NCBI GenBank assembly: GCA_047967505.1
Contig: CM106539.1
Length of the DNA stretch: 64,000 nucleotides
DNA from: Dipteris shenzhenensis
Taxonomy: Eukaryota > Polypodiophyta > Polypodiopsida > Gleicheniales
Direction: 5' to 3' (one strand)
Below the pieces are notes generated by a model. The model did not search any database. It was not told where the DNA came from and worked only from the letters and a program-made list of their open reading frames with translations. Made by a program: the position numbers and the translations under genes. Positions 46,095-57,499 of this stretch are shown here, one piece after another; position 1 is the first letter of the stretch; each line of letters starts with the position of its first letter.

Positions 46095-46560
46095 ACTCAT
46101 GCTATCCAAGCTTTAATTGTTCACATATTCTAATCTATAAAATCAAGCCATCTTGACATGCTCAACGATGTAATCCAATGAGATCTTTGCCATCTTTGAA
46201 GACCCGTGTATTGATAGATTCCCCACAGATTACATTGATGAATATGATAGGTTAGGGGTGAGGAGTGTGGGGAAGAAATTGGAGGAAGGTGAGGTTGCCG
46301 AAGGTGAGGAAGGAGGAGAGGTTTTGGGTTTTTTCACGATGGAATTGTGAGGGGCAGCGATGCGGGTTTTGACTTTTAGTGCTACAACATCAATATATAC
46401 CGACGCTGTATTGTTTTCAAATAGTCAATATACTGGCTCTGTGTATCCCTAAAAGTCAGTATATACCGACGAACAAAGCATAAAAACTAAGAATAAGCTA
46501 TTTTTTGGAACTTGAGTGGATTGTAATTATTTTGTGTGTTATGATTTTGGAGGTGTGTAG

Positions 46561-49560
46561 ATGGAAGAGACAAGTGGAATCTCATTAGATGATGCGCCAA
46601 TGCCCGAGAGAGCAGAGTGGCTTACCAAGAGGTTGTATCACTGCAAACGAGAAGTACGACATTAACACCGTATTGTCATGCGCTGCTTGTGGATGTATGG
46701 GGAGGAACCTACACGAGTACTACCAATCATTGGTGGTGGTGATGGATCATCAATAAGTCAATGCTATTTGAATTCGTGATTAATATTGCATGTGCACTTT
46801 ATACAAAACCTTGAGACTAGATCTTGTATTTACACGAAACCTTGAGATTGGATGAGGAGGGTGGCGAGGGGGTGCATATACCTTCACACTTTGAGCAAGA
46901 GGGTAGTCTCTTGGATGTGCCAGATGATGACAAGGGTATGGTGGACATGATGGATTCTATTTTTTGGGGCACTACATCACATGTACATGTGATGTTTGAG
47001 TCTGAGGCCATGGTGCAAGAGTTGCAATCAACACGGTTGTATGAGGGCACTAGGATGTCAAAACTACGAGCTTGTCTCTCAATCTTGAATTTGCAAGAAA
47101 GTTATGGGTGGTATGATACAAGTGTCTCGACCTTAATGAGGTTCGTTCATAATTTATCTCAATTTGGATCTTGATTGTTTTGTGAATCATCATAGCTTCT
47201 CATTATTGGAAGCATATGTATGTTTGAATTGCAATAGGTTGGTTCCAAAGATGTTTCCTACACCAAATACCATGCCCGCATCAAGAGATGAAGTGAAGAA
47301 GATGCTGACAATGGTGGGTATGGATTATGATACCATCCATGCTTGTCATAATGATTATATTCTCTTCATCGTGAGCATGGAGATTTGGTTAGTTGTTTGG
47401 AGTATGGGGAGCAATGATATAGAGATGACTTGTAGGGTGAGCAGATCCCAGTAAAGGTCTTTAGACACTTTCCCATCATTGCTAAAATATAGCACATGTT
47501 CCGATGCAAATCCATAGCGGAGTTGATGACTTGGCATGCTACACATCAGTCCACTGATGACACATTGAGGATTCTTGCTGATTGTGCTACTTGGAAGCAC
47601 ATAGACAATCAGTGTTGGCCAGACTTTGCAAGAGAGCCATGCAACTTACATCTTTGGCTCTTATGGCTCTCTTTCTAGCGCATGTCTTATACTAACACAT
47701 TCATGCATGCATGCCGGACTTGCAATAAATGGGTACCATTCTTGTCCTATTTGTGGGAAGGGTTTGAGTGCACTTGCATGACACTCCAAACATATGAGAA
47801 AAATGGTTTATGAAGGTCATGCTTGATACCTTCCACTGAACCATCTTACGTGTGAAGGCCAGTTTGATCCACCACCACCATCTTTGAAGGCAAGTGAATG
47901 GATTTAGGCTTGGAGGGAGAATGCAGAGGAGCCTTGAGTATGAAGAGCCTATCCATTTTTCACAAGCTTCCTTATTGGGGTAAGTTACAAATCAATCATC
48001 TCTTGGATTCCATGCATATCTTCAAGAATGTGGGGGCTACTATTTGGGCACACTTGGTTGGTGACAAAGACTAGAGAGGAGTGCGAGAAGACTTGCAAGC
48101 TATTGATAGGATGTCTCATTTTTTGCCCCAACTGTGTGGTCATAAAGTTGTCCACCCAAAAGCAGCATGGATCCTCTCCAAGAGAAAGGAGGCAGCAGCC
48201 AAGGTGGACATTACCTCTTTTTTAACACTGATAGGGTACATGTGTTTCTTGAAAAGAGAATTTTCAAAGGACAATAAGCTTAGTGGGCTCAAGTCCCATG
48301 CTTGGCACAAGGTCTTATAGGTATTTTAAGTTGTAGGACTAGTGTACCGATAATCGTGATGCATTATATTAGTGTAATTATGATTATGTTGTATTATTGA
48401 CATGACTTCTTTGTTGCTTGGATAGTTCATCCTCCCAATTACAATGAAAGGGTGCTTACAAGAAGATGTTAGAAATGCTATATTCAAGGTCAGTGGTATT
48501 GTGAGGTATGCTTACTATCACAAATTGATTACAATTTCTTTGATTTAAGTTGAATAATCTATAGAATGATTATGAATCTTACATGGGCACGTGAAATAAG
48601 TGAATATCTCAATAAGAGATCTCCATATCGAGCATCAAGAAGGCTAGGGTGGACTCCATCGAAGCTATGTGCTTGCTTGAGAAGCACTTTCTCTCGACAA
48701 GCATTATGACATCTCAAATGCACTTGCTTGTGCACATAGTTGATGAGGTGGCCATTGCAAGTACCGTTCATAGTCGACGGATGTTTTTTCTTGAACGGTT
48801 TATGAAATCTTTAAAGGTATTTGTAAGGCAGAGAGCAAGACCGAAAGCAAGCATGGCAGAGGGATGGCTTGTGCAAGAGTCATTAGTATATATCACAGAG
48901 TTTCTTGCATCCATGGATCCTGATATGCCACAAGCTTGGCATAACAAGGATGATGATCGCATCATTGGCGAGGTTCCCCAAGGAAAAGGGATTGAAAGAA
49001 AGATGAGCGAAGAGCAAATGGAGAAATTCAATAAGTTTTGTATCCTCAATAGCAAGGAGATGCAGAAGTGGATTGAAAGATGTGAAGTAGCCAAAGCAAA
49101 AAGAATAAATGCAAGGATGAGATTCAAAGTCATGCACAGGCAAGCGCAACCATATCCATGGGATCTCTCCCTTCTCCCCAAAGACATGTCACTTGATTGG
49201 CTACAACTGGCTCTACGTAAAGTCGAACACGATGGAGAGACAATAAATGAGCACAAGCGAGAGTTTTCATTTGGATGTATGATGCATGTAAGTTTCTTAC
49301 CTCTTGCTATAATTAAGCTACTTGTGGCAATATATGCTATAAAATATATGCATCCTCATTGTTTTAATGATGCTCTTTTGCAGTACAAAAAGTACAGTGC
49401 ATTATGGTCATATGGATGACATTTTTGCATGGAACGCATTGATTCAAAGAGACTCACATATGATTGCGAAGTCATTAGGGGAAATATGGGCTCTAAAAGG
49501 GCCTCACAAGGGAGAGATTAAGAAAAAGATTAACTCCTTAATCTCTACGTGAAAAGGTCA
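46561..49560 (+). pseudogene. CACTA-2 TNP2-type transposase gene
   Basis: The ATG at 46561 (METSG-like, M-EETSGISLDD) follows the divergent promoter. It is followed by HCKREVRH-type basic sequence with stops. TNP2 core pieces follow: LYEGTRMSKLRACL and LNLQESYGWYDTSV (46980-47120), MPASRDEVKKMLTMVGMDYD and HACHNDYILF (47276-47365), FRHFPIIAK, and MFRCKSIAELMTWHA (47460-47540). 47930-48320 gives INHLLDSMHIFKN and LSGLKSHAWHKV. DUF4218 is 48649-49290 (MTSQMHLLVHIVDEV, LERFMKSLKVFVRQRARPK, MAEGWLVQESLVYI). It is collinear with CACTA-1 but has many stops and small deletions. The LGxDGVNPFG core is deleted. Confidence 0.85.
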
Positions 49561-50335
49561 TGGACCACTTATGGTAAAAGGGGAATTTGATATGTCATCA
49601 TGGCATTGAAGATGGTGCCAGTTCTCCATCATTGATCTTGATCCTCATCTAGTAGCTCACATGCAACGCCTTTTTTGAAGCATTGATCGTATTTTGATCC
49701 AATGGATCACCATAGACTATGGGCTACAAGTGTGCACTGTAGATCTTTTCATGATCCAAGGGCTCGCACATATTGCCTTTTTTGGACCATTGGATCCATA
49801 CCCCCATCCAAGGGTGCACGTAGCGTGCCAATTATGGATGGTTGGATCCAAGGTTTCATCCAAGGGCTCCTCTCAATCCATGAAAATGCCATTATTATGG
49901 GCGGCCACACTCCCTACCATGCTATGAGTACATGCTCCCACGCACTACCACAAGCCCATAAGCACGAGTTTGCCACCGTGACAGTCTTCCCATGCCATTG
50001 GATCAAGCCACAATTAGATGAATAGATGAAAGGGCATGCCAACCATTAGATCAAGCATGATCCAACCATCACTATAAAACCATGATTTTCCCTAAAGTCT
50101 TTTACTTTGGTAATCCTAGTAACTTGGGGTGGGGACCATTTAGTCCCACCAATGAGAAAGAGGAAAGAAACCTCCATTCTTTTAATGCTTGAGCCTCCTC
50201 ATTGGCCAAGAGCTTAATCCATATTTTTAAGCCCCTAATGGAAGAGGCCCTTTTTTAGTCCAAAATTGTCCTAATGCATGGCTAAGTACACACAAGATAG
50301 CCGAGCAAGTGATTCGAATACCAATCTTCTCTCCT
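49560..50335. other. Inserted segment inside the CACTA-2 gene
   Basis: Compared with CACTA-1, about 775 bp interrupt the region between the DUF4218 exon end (MERIDSKR..., about 49430-49540) and the DUF4216 domain at 50380. It holds repeated CCATTGGATC and GGATCAAGC motifs and no frame with a known domain. Confidence 0.5.
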
Positions 50336-50339
50336 TGCA

Positions 50340-51084
50340 ATTGGATTATTGTGGGACCATATGCAAAAGCTTTGAAATTGATTCATTCTTTATGTAAAAT
50401 GGTTTAGAACTATTTACAATGGTCCCCATGCTACAGTGAGGAAAGATAGTAGTGGTTTCTTTGCGATAGACTCCACCAAACTTTGGACCAATGAAAGTGA
50501 TATTTTTGTTCTTCCCGAGCATTGTGAGCAGGTGCATACTAATGATTTAATTAATCAAATGCTTTCATTTTTAAAGATCAATTGGTACATGTTCGTATCT
50601 ACTTAAGCATAAATTCATATAATTGATGGCATTTGAACCCATCTTCAATATAGGTGGTTTTTCATCTGGATCATTCTAATCCAAGATGATGGTACGTGAT
50701 CCAAGTTGCACCATGAAGTAAACAATTTTTTAAAGATAGAGATGTGGATATGGAGATACCACTACCAATGCCAGATCCAATTGATCTAGATGGATTTAGC
50801 GCGAAGAAGATGAAAATCACAATATGAGCCAAGAAGAAGATGCACATAATGACATCATATGGGAGGAAGATGGAGATCATGATATTGAGGAAGAAGATGA
50901 CTATCAAGAATCACCCGACTTTATTGAAGAAGGGGAATTACAAGATCAAGTCTTAGGTGAACATACAATGCCAGAGTACGATGATGATATAGGAGATCAA
51001 TTGGGTATAGAGTTGGAGATAGACTTGTTTGGTGTGCAGGACTTGGCTCAGGATGAAGCCATTGATGTAAATGCTCTTGATTGA
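50340..51084 (+). pseudogene. CACTA-2 DUF4216 domain and acidic tail
   Basis: Continuation of the 46561 gene. YNGPHATVRKDSSGFFAIDS, then FVLPEHCEQV (50410-50535), matches CACTA-1 28800-28915. VVFHLDHSNPRWWYVIQV (about 50655-50710) matches its next exon. An Asp/Glu-rich tail (50824-51084, with EEDDYQESPDFIEEGELQ) closes the gene, as in CACTA-1. The intron between the two domain pieces lies at about 50533-50652. Confidence 0.8.
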
Positions 51085-51289
51085 TTTTTTTCATCTCAAA
51101 CTTGAACATGAATATATGAGCTCCAAACTTAATGTACATGCTCTTGTATTTTTATTCTTTCAAAGGATCAAACATGTATGAAAAGAAAAAAATTTGGTCA
51201 TTGGGAAACACTGTTTGTTAAAGCTAGGTATAGGGAAAACACTCTCTGTTGAAGGTCGGTAGTCGGTATAGGAAAGCCTATCCACAATA

Positions 51290-51895
51290 AGGAAAATCAA
51301 TAAGACAAATGTACTTCTCTGGATGGAAAATAGGTTGCTCCTTCCAAAATGCATATTTTTCTCTTGCATGCCAACAAGCAAGTCCATGTCAAATATTGTC
51401 GCTTCTTTTTGTATGGTTCCCTTTCTTCTGGACTAGGCGCACTCTCAATTCATCTTTTTAAATCATCACACTCATGGCACTTTTCCATTTTCTTCCTCTT
51501 TGGGATTTTAACATGTCCAAATTTCTTTTGCCAAATAGTATACAAAGTATGAGAAGAATCCTTGGCTTGCCCTCTTTCCCTTTGTTTTTTATTACAACAT
51601 ATATTGGATCAATGTTGTTCTCCATTTCTTAATCAATTGAAGTGTCACTAGAATCTTCATTGTGAGATTGATGCTCATCCTCTCAATCATCCATGGCCAC
51701 GTCTCGCACATATTCAACATGTAGATCGAGGTCTCCCAAATTAGTATCTGAGAAACCCTCTAAGGAGCTCAAACTATATTCACTTTCCAAAACTCTAATA
51801 GAAGGGGTACTGGAAGTGCTAGCTTCCACCCATCTATTTCTTGCTCTTCCATTTCATTCTCTACTTCCACATCTTGAAATACATGTCAATTTCTA
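51290..51895 (-). pseudogene. Unknown repetitive-element gene remnant
   Basis: Minus-strand pieces: an acidic Ser-rich start (about 51890-51600), then FGKRNLDMLKSQRGRKWKS or, in the neighbouring frame, KKFGHVKIPKRKKMEKCHEC, DDLKRWIESAPSPEEREPYKKK and CLLACKRKICILEGATYFP (51550-51310). The Cys-x2-Cys and EREPYKKK pattern recalls transposon proteins seen repeatedly in fern-like genomes, but I cannot name the family. Frameshifts are present. Confidence 0.35.
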
Positions 51896-52519
51896 GGTGT
51901 GCAACTTGAATCACAAACCACCATGGGTTGTCCACTCGATCGGGTTGAAAGACCACCTAAAACAAAAAACCATGATATGTTCATACAATCTTTTAATGAA
52001 GTTGAATGGCATATGCATGCAAGAAAGCAATTGTGTTTGCTCATGTAGTTGGCTAATGAAGTGGCATATGCATGCACTCTTTTAGGTTACTCTTTCTATG
52101 ATAGACTATGCATGTGTAGTCTAGCCTCTAATGCATATTTAGTACCACATCCCTACAAAGCAATTGGAAGGACATACTATAGAAACAATGTCGTGTCAAT
52201 AAAATTCAAACAAGAGTTCAAAAATGAATTGAAATGAAGTGGAAGTAATGTTACCTAAATCATTTTGTGCCAATCATGTGGCTTTAGACTACTTATTTTT
52301 CTAGAGGAAGCAAAGGCAGTTATGCATGTACTATTAAAATGCAAGATGTAACGTTTTTCAATGCTCTTTGCCTTGGTGGTCTTTCACTTATGCAAGATGT
52401 AACTTGTGTGCTTGCATTTTAATAGGTCTCCAAGTATCTGGATACTTTGCATGTCCAAATTAGGGAGACAATTTGTGCGGTTGAGGCATTGAGAAGATTT
52501 AAACAGGGTGGTATATGAG

Positions 52520-52988
52520 AAGCACAGGTGGTTTCTTCCTATATGGACCATTCATATCATGTGGATCCATCTTTTGGGGAGTCAAAATTAGCTCCTATTC
52601 CTCCAGTCATGAGATCCAAAGATTGGGAGTGACTTTGGCATGGTCTAGAAGTCCAAACACCTCCAAGTGGCACACAACATCTCTCCTTATTTTATACTCT
52701 TCCTTACTAAAGAAAACACACAATTACATATCTATTGGATCCAATGCATATATTCAAAGATGTGTCTGAAAGTTTTGGAAACATGTGATCAGGGATAGAG
52801 ACACCCCAAAGGCACAAGCTGACTTGAAAGTGATGAAAACTAAAAGAGCATTCTGGCCAAGAGAAAACCGTGCTAGCAAGGTGATTTTACCAAAGGCACC
52901 CATGGTGTTGACAAAATCAGAGGAGACCTGGATGAAGAGCGTTATCACGAGTATGAAAAACCCAAACATTAGAATGCCTTTCACTTGA
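52520..52988 (+). pseudogene. CACTA-3 fragment, TNP2 C-terminal part (plus strand)
   Basis: VVSSYMDHSYHVDPSFGE (about 52530) and, after shifts, a LDPMHIFKDV-like stretch at 52735-52770 correspond to CACTA-1 26960-27330. RDRDTPKAQADLKVM...FWPRENRASKVILPKAPMVL (52785-52920) corresponds to CACTA-1 27360-27480. The matching sequence ends at about 52988, where a minus-strand fragment of the same gene begins. Confidence 0.7.
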
Positions 52989-52989
52989 A

Positions 52990-53880
52990 AATGATGATGA
53001 ACCAAAGGTTTTGAAATGTCATAAACTTGCATGCCATTCCATAATATTTGCAACTCATCCATTAAAGAGGCTAGATACACATCCATATTTTTCACCTTGT
53101 GCTTTCCTGGCACAATGAGTGTCAACATCAAATGCCCCTTCTTTATCTCTTCTTTATGGTCATCCAAGGAGGAATATTGAATATTGTGACTACTACTAGC
53201 CACATGGACCACGATGTGGACTAATGTCCAAAGGGATTAACATCGTCTATAGCCAACGCAAGATGCAAATGATGAGACTCAAGCCCAAGGCCACCTCTTC
53301 TCTATGTGTCTCCAAGCCTTTCCATCCACAAGGATCCTCAATATTCCATCCGTCAAGCATTTTTGCAAGAATACCAATCCATAAGTCTAGCTAATGATCC
53401 ACAATAAAACAAGTATGTGATGCGTGTTAGGATTGGCATGTGTCATAGTATCTTTCTAGAATCTTTTCTCCTTGTGTGTCTTGTCGGTATCAAGCTGCAC
53501 CAAATTGTGGACATCTTGTAGAATGCTCATATGTTCCATGGGGTAAAGGATGCAATCATTGGGACATGCATGAATTGACTTGTAATCCATTCCTAATGAT
53601 GCCAGCATCTTCTTTACATCCTTTCTTCAGTTGGGCATTGTATTTCCTTTTGGAAGTAGTGTTTGGAGTAACCTTGGACAATGACCCATTCAATGAATTT
53701 GAAGCAACAATTTGGAAGTACATGCATGAAACTATAATTTAGACTACATCAAAACTCTTACCGAAGGAGGGACGTAATGCTAGTGTATGACCATCCATAA
53801 GTTTCTTGTAAATTCAAGATTAGAAGAATGGCCACAAGACAAGAATGGCTTGATATCTTCATCTCTTTCATTTTTTTGCC
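52990..53880 (-). pseudogene. CACTA-3 fragment, TNP2 core (minus strand)
   Basis: Read on the minus strand: LILNLQETYGWSYTSITSLL (about 53830-53765) and cysteine-rich pieces across 53600-53330. Then come KKGHLMLTLIVPGKHKVKNM and DELQILWNGMQVYDISKP (53140-53000), matching CACTA-1 LLIPGKHKVKNPDVYLEPL. Together with the plus-strand piece it accounts for one transposase gene with an inversion at about 52989. Stops and shifts are frequent. Confidence 0.75.
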
Positions 53881-54235
53881 CATGCATCTTCTTGTTGGGT
53901 TCAAAAAATGCCTTGGTGGCCTTCTAGTCATGCAAATGGGACCCAATGGCCATGATACTTTGCAAGGGACTTAAAATCACCTAGATTGAGGCTCATGAAA
54001 AATATCATGGCCATCGGATATCATTTGCATGGCCAAGAATGAACATTTCCATGTTTTTATGCATGCATCCTCACTTCCGATGGCCATGATACTTTGCAAG
54101 GGACTTAAATTCACCTAGATTGAGGCCTATGAAACATATCATGGCCATCAAATCCCATTTTCATAGTCAAGAATGAACATTTCCATGTTTTTTCCCATGC
54201 ATCCTCTCTTCTAGTTCAAAAATAATCCTAATGCA
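53875..54235 (-). repeat. Satellite array, inverted part
   Basis: About two units of the satellite seen at 54730-56790, read on the minus strand (GGAAATGTTCATTCTTG, GATGGCCATGATA, TTTTAAGTCCCTTGCAAAGT). The array edge overlaps the 5-prime side of the CACTA-3 fragment. Confidence 0.75.
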
Positions 54236-54729
54236 CTGCCGTAATGCTATGCTTTATGCATCAAAATATGTGAGTACATGTTATGGAACCCCGATTAGCT
54301 CCATGTGATAGATTAAATTTTTTTTCAATTATAAAGTCCATTGCTTAAAGTCTTGTCTATAAAGTGAATTTTTGATGCTTTTTTCGATGGTAATAACGAT
54401 GGAAATATCGACTCTCATACATGTTCCATATTGTGTTTGGACGAAAATATTGATGGAATAGAGCATGGTCAATGATTAAACAAGATGGGTTCAATTTTTG
54501 GCATATTTTGTTCTCATGTATGGATTATGGTGTCTTAATGATCATGTGTAACCTTTGTAGATGCCTTCAAGCTCATCAGAGTCTGAAGAAGAGACTAGTA
54601 TAGCAAATATTTATCAATGATTATTTTGTGGTTGTGTGCAATGCAAAGGAAAAATAAGGAGATTACGCAACATATTAATAACACACAATAAGAGAATGAT
54701 AGATTGCATCTCATTATTACACCAAAAAC

Positions 54730-56790
54730 TATTGCAAATGGGATCTAATAGCCATGATGTTTTTAATGGGTCTGAATCTAGGTGATTTTAAATGCCTTGC
54801 AAAGTGTCCTGGACATAATGTCTGATTTTCTTGACTAGAAGACCATCGAGGCATATTTTTCAACCAAAAGGGGGGATGCATGGGAAAAAACATGGAAATG
54901 TTCATTCTTAACCATTCAAATGGGATCCAATGGCCATGATATTTTTTAGGGGCCTCAATATTGGTGATTTTAAGTCCCTTGAAAAGTGTCATGGTGATCA
55001 GGTTCCATTTGCATGACTAGAAGACTACCGATGCATTTTTTTGAACCAAAAGACAGGATGCATGGGACAAAACACAAAAATGTTCATTCTTGACCATGAA
55101 AATGGGATATGATGGCCATGATTATTTTCTAGGACTCAATATAGCCGATTTTAAGTCCCTTTCAAAGTATCATGACCATTGGGTTCCATTTGCATGACTA
55201 GAAGACCAACTGAGGCATTTTTTTGAACCACAAGAGGGGAGGCACACGCAAAAACATGGAAATGTTCATTCTTGGCCATGCAAATGGGATACTATGGCAA
55301 TGAAATTTTTCATGGGCCTCAATCTACATTATTTTAAGTCCCTTGAAAAGTATTGTGGTTATCGGGTTCCATTTGCATGACTAGAAAACCACCAATGTAT
55401 TTTTTTGACTGAGAAGAGGGAATGCATGGGCAAAAACATGGAAATGTTCATTCTTGACATGCAAATGAGATCCAATTTCCATGATATTTTGAAATAAACT
55501 CAATATAGGTTATTTTTAAGTCCCTTGAAAAGTATCATGGCCATCAGGTCCCATTTGCAGGACTGAAAGACCACAGAGGCATTTTTTCAACCAAAACAGG
55601 AGATGCTTGGACAAAAACATGAAAATGTTCATTCTTGACCATGAAAATGGGATCTGATGGCCACCATATTTTGCACAGGCCTCAATATAGGTGATTTTAA
55701 GTCCCTTGAAAAGTATCATGGCCATCGTGTCCCATTTGCATGATTGAATTACCACTGGTGCATTTTTTTTGAACCAAAAGAGAGGATGCATTTCTTTTGG
55801 ATGCATGGATAAAAACATGGAAATGTTCATTCTTGACCATGAAAATGGGATTCGACGGCCATGATATTTTGCACACACCTCAATATAGTTGACTTTAAGT
55901 CCCTTGCAAAGTATCATGGCCATCGAATCCCATTCTCATGACTAGAAGACCACCAATGCATCATTTTGAACCAAAAGAGAGGATGCATAGGCAAAAACAT
56001 GGAATGATCATTCATGACCATGCAAATGGGACCTGATGGCCATGATATGAATCATATGTAGAGTATGTAGATGCTAACAAGATAGAGCCTATCAACTATT
56101 ATTTATTTGGGCATGCATTGGATGACTCCCTCTAGAGCAAGGGCTATAGGGATGTGGTACAAAAGAAAAAGATGCAAGGTGAGGTAGTGATCGAGCTGAG
56201 CTTGGACCAAATGGGAGAGCCCCTGAAGGGTGATGAAACCCCCCACAGCTGGTATATAGAGTAATGGAGGAGGATCCTTGGCCTGTATATTTTAAGGATT
56301 AAAAAACCTTTGAGTAAGAAGATCGGCTTGAAGGGGCCGAAGAGGATCACCACATAGAAAGGGAGGAGTCTTCGCGCCCAGAAGAGAGGCAGAGCATGCT
56401 GATTATGATGGTTATGATGATCTTTATACCCGAGCAGGCCAAATCAATGATGATAATACAAGAGTTGATCTGGTGGATCCGATGGCCATGATATTTTGCA
56501 TAGGCCTCAATCCAAGTGATTTTAAGTCCCTTGCAAAGTATCATGGCTATCAGGTCCCATTTGCATGACAAGAATACCACTAGTGCATTTTTTTGAACCA
56601 AAAGAGGGGATGCATGGGCAAAAACATAAAAATGTTAATTCTTGACCATGAAAATGGGATCTGATGGCCATGATATTCGTGTGGGCCTAATTCTAGTTGA
56701 GTTGAAGTACCTTGCAAAGTATCATGGCCATCGGGTCCCACTTGCATGACTAGAAGACTACTGAGGCATTTTTTTTGTAAGTGGTGAAAA
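54730..56790 (+). repeat. Satellite array, unit about 182 bp
   Basis: GGAAATGTTCATTCTTGACC, or a close variant, starts units at about 54893, 55076, 55256, 55438, 55617, 55817, 55999 and 56625. Spacings are 179-183 bp apart from one 200-bp unit with a duplicated GGATGCAT stretch. Each unit holds GATGGCCATGATATTTTG, CCTCAATATAGGTGATTTTA, AGTCCCTTGAAAAGTATCAT and GACTAGAAGACCACC. Units differ by 10-20 percent. The short open frames in it are products of the repeat. Confidence 0.85.
56048..56465 (+). other. Non-satellite insert with a short coding-like stretch
   Basis: About 415 bp interrupt the satellite. On the plus strand it reads ESYVEYVDANKIEPINYYLFG and, past a TAG, GYRDVVQKKKMQGEVVIEL and LKGDETPHSWYIE. 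It looks like coding sequence, but I recognise no family. Confidence 0.35.
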
Positions 56791-57074
56791 GTGATACAGA
56801 TCCTTAAAAATAATACATTTTCTTATACTAAATGAAATAGTACCTAGCAAGAATATTTGTACCATCTTGAATTGTAGGACAGCCAACTTTCATACTATTT
56901 TGCAAATGGATGCTGAAGATGGCTATGGAAAATCGACATCTTGGACCCACAACATCCTTCACAAATCCTCTATAGCTTGTCAAGACCTCCATAGCTTGGA
57001 AGCACCTCTCCACAACTAGGGATGACCACCACACCTTGTAAGCATTCATTTGTACTAGGTATGCTGATTTTCTT

Positions 57075-57490
57075 CAGTTTTTTCAAGTTTTTCTTTCCTT
57101 TCATTTTCCCCCTTCCCTTTCCTTCATTTTCCCTTTCCAGCCCTTTCCCTTTCTTTTTCCTTCCCTTTCCCTTTCCCTTTCCCTTCCCTTCCCTTTCCCT
57201 TTCCCTTTCCCTTTCCCTTTCCCTTCCCTTCCCTTCCTTTTTCCTTTCCCTTTCCCTTCTAACTTTCTCTCTTCTCTTTCTCCTTCTATTTTTTTCTCCT
57301 TTTCTGTCTTCTCTTTTCTCCCTTTCCTTCTTCTTGTTCCCCCTTCTCTTTTCTCCTTCTTCTCATTTCTCCCTTTTCTTTTTTTCCTTTTCTCCTTTCT
57401 CCCTTTTCTCCCTTTCCTTTTTCTTCACTCTTTTATTTCTCCTTCTACTTTTCTTACTCATTCCTTCCCCTAATTTTCCATTTTCCCCTC
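57075..57490. repeat. Polypyrimidine (CCCTTT)n tract
   Basis: About 400 bp with almost no purines on the plus strand, dominated by CCCTTT, CTTTTC and TTCTCC units. The 168-codon Phe/Pro/Ser frame here is a by-product of the simple sequence. Confidence 0.9.
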
Positions 57491-57499
57491 CCCTTCCCT

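Larger units (their letters stand above)
43823..51200 (+). mobile_element. CACTA-2 element
   Basis: CACTACAAG at 43823 is the canonical CACTA tip. Behind it come subterminal GTCGGTATA, CAGTATATATCGAC and similar motifs (43847-43950), repeated at 46385-46480. Inside are a minus-strand gene (44760-45850) and a plus-strand TNP2 gene (46561-51084). The 3-prime tip is degraded; AGGTATAGGG and AAGGTCGGTAG at 51210-51260 are related to the left end but lie in direct orientation. The end coordinate is approximate. Confidence 0.7.

Noticed and set aside
55516-55923. 135-codon frame with an internal duplicate
   Set aside because: It is the satellite unit read through and repeats every unit.
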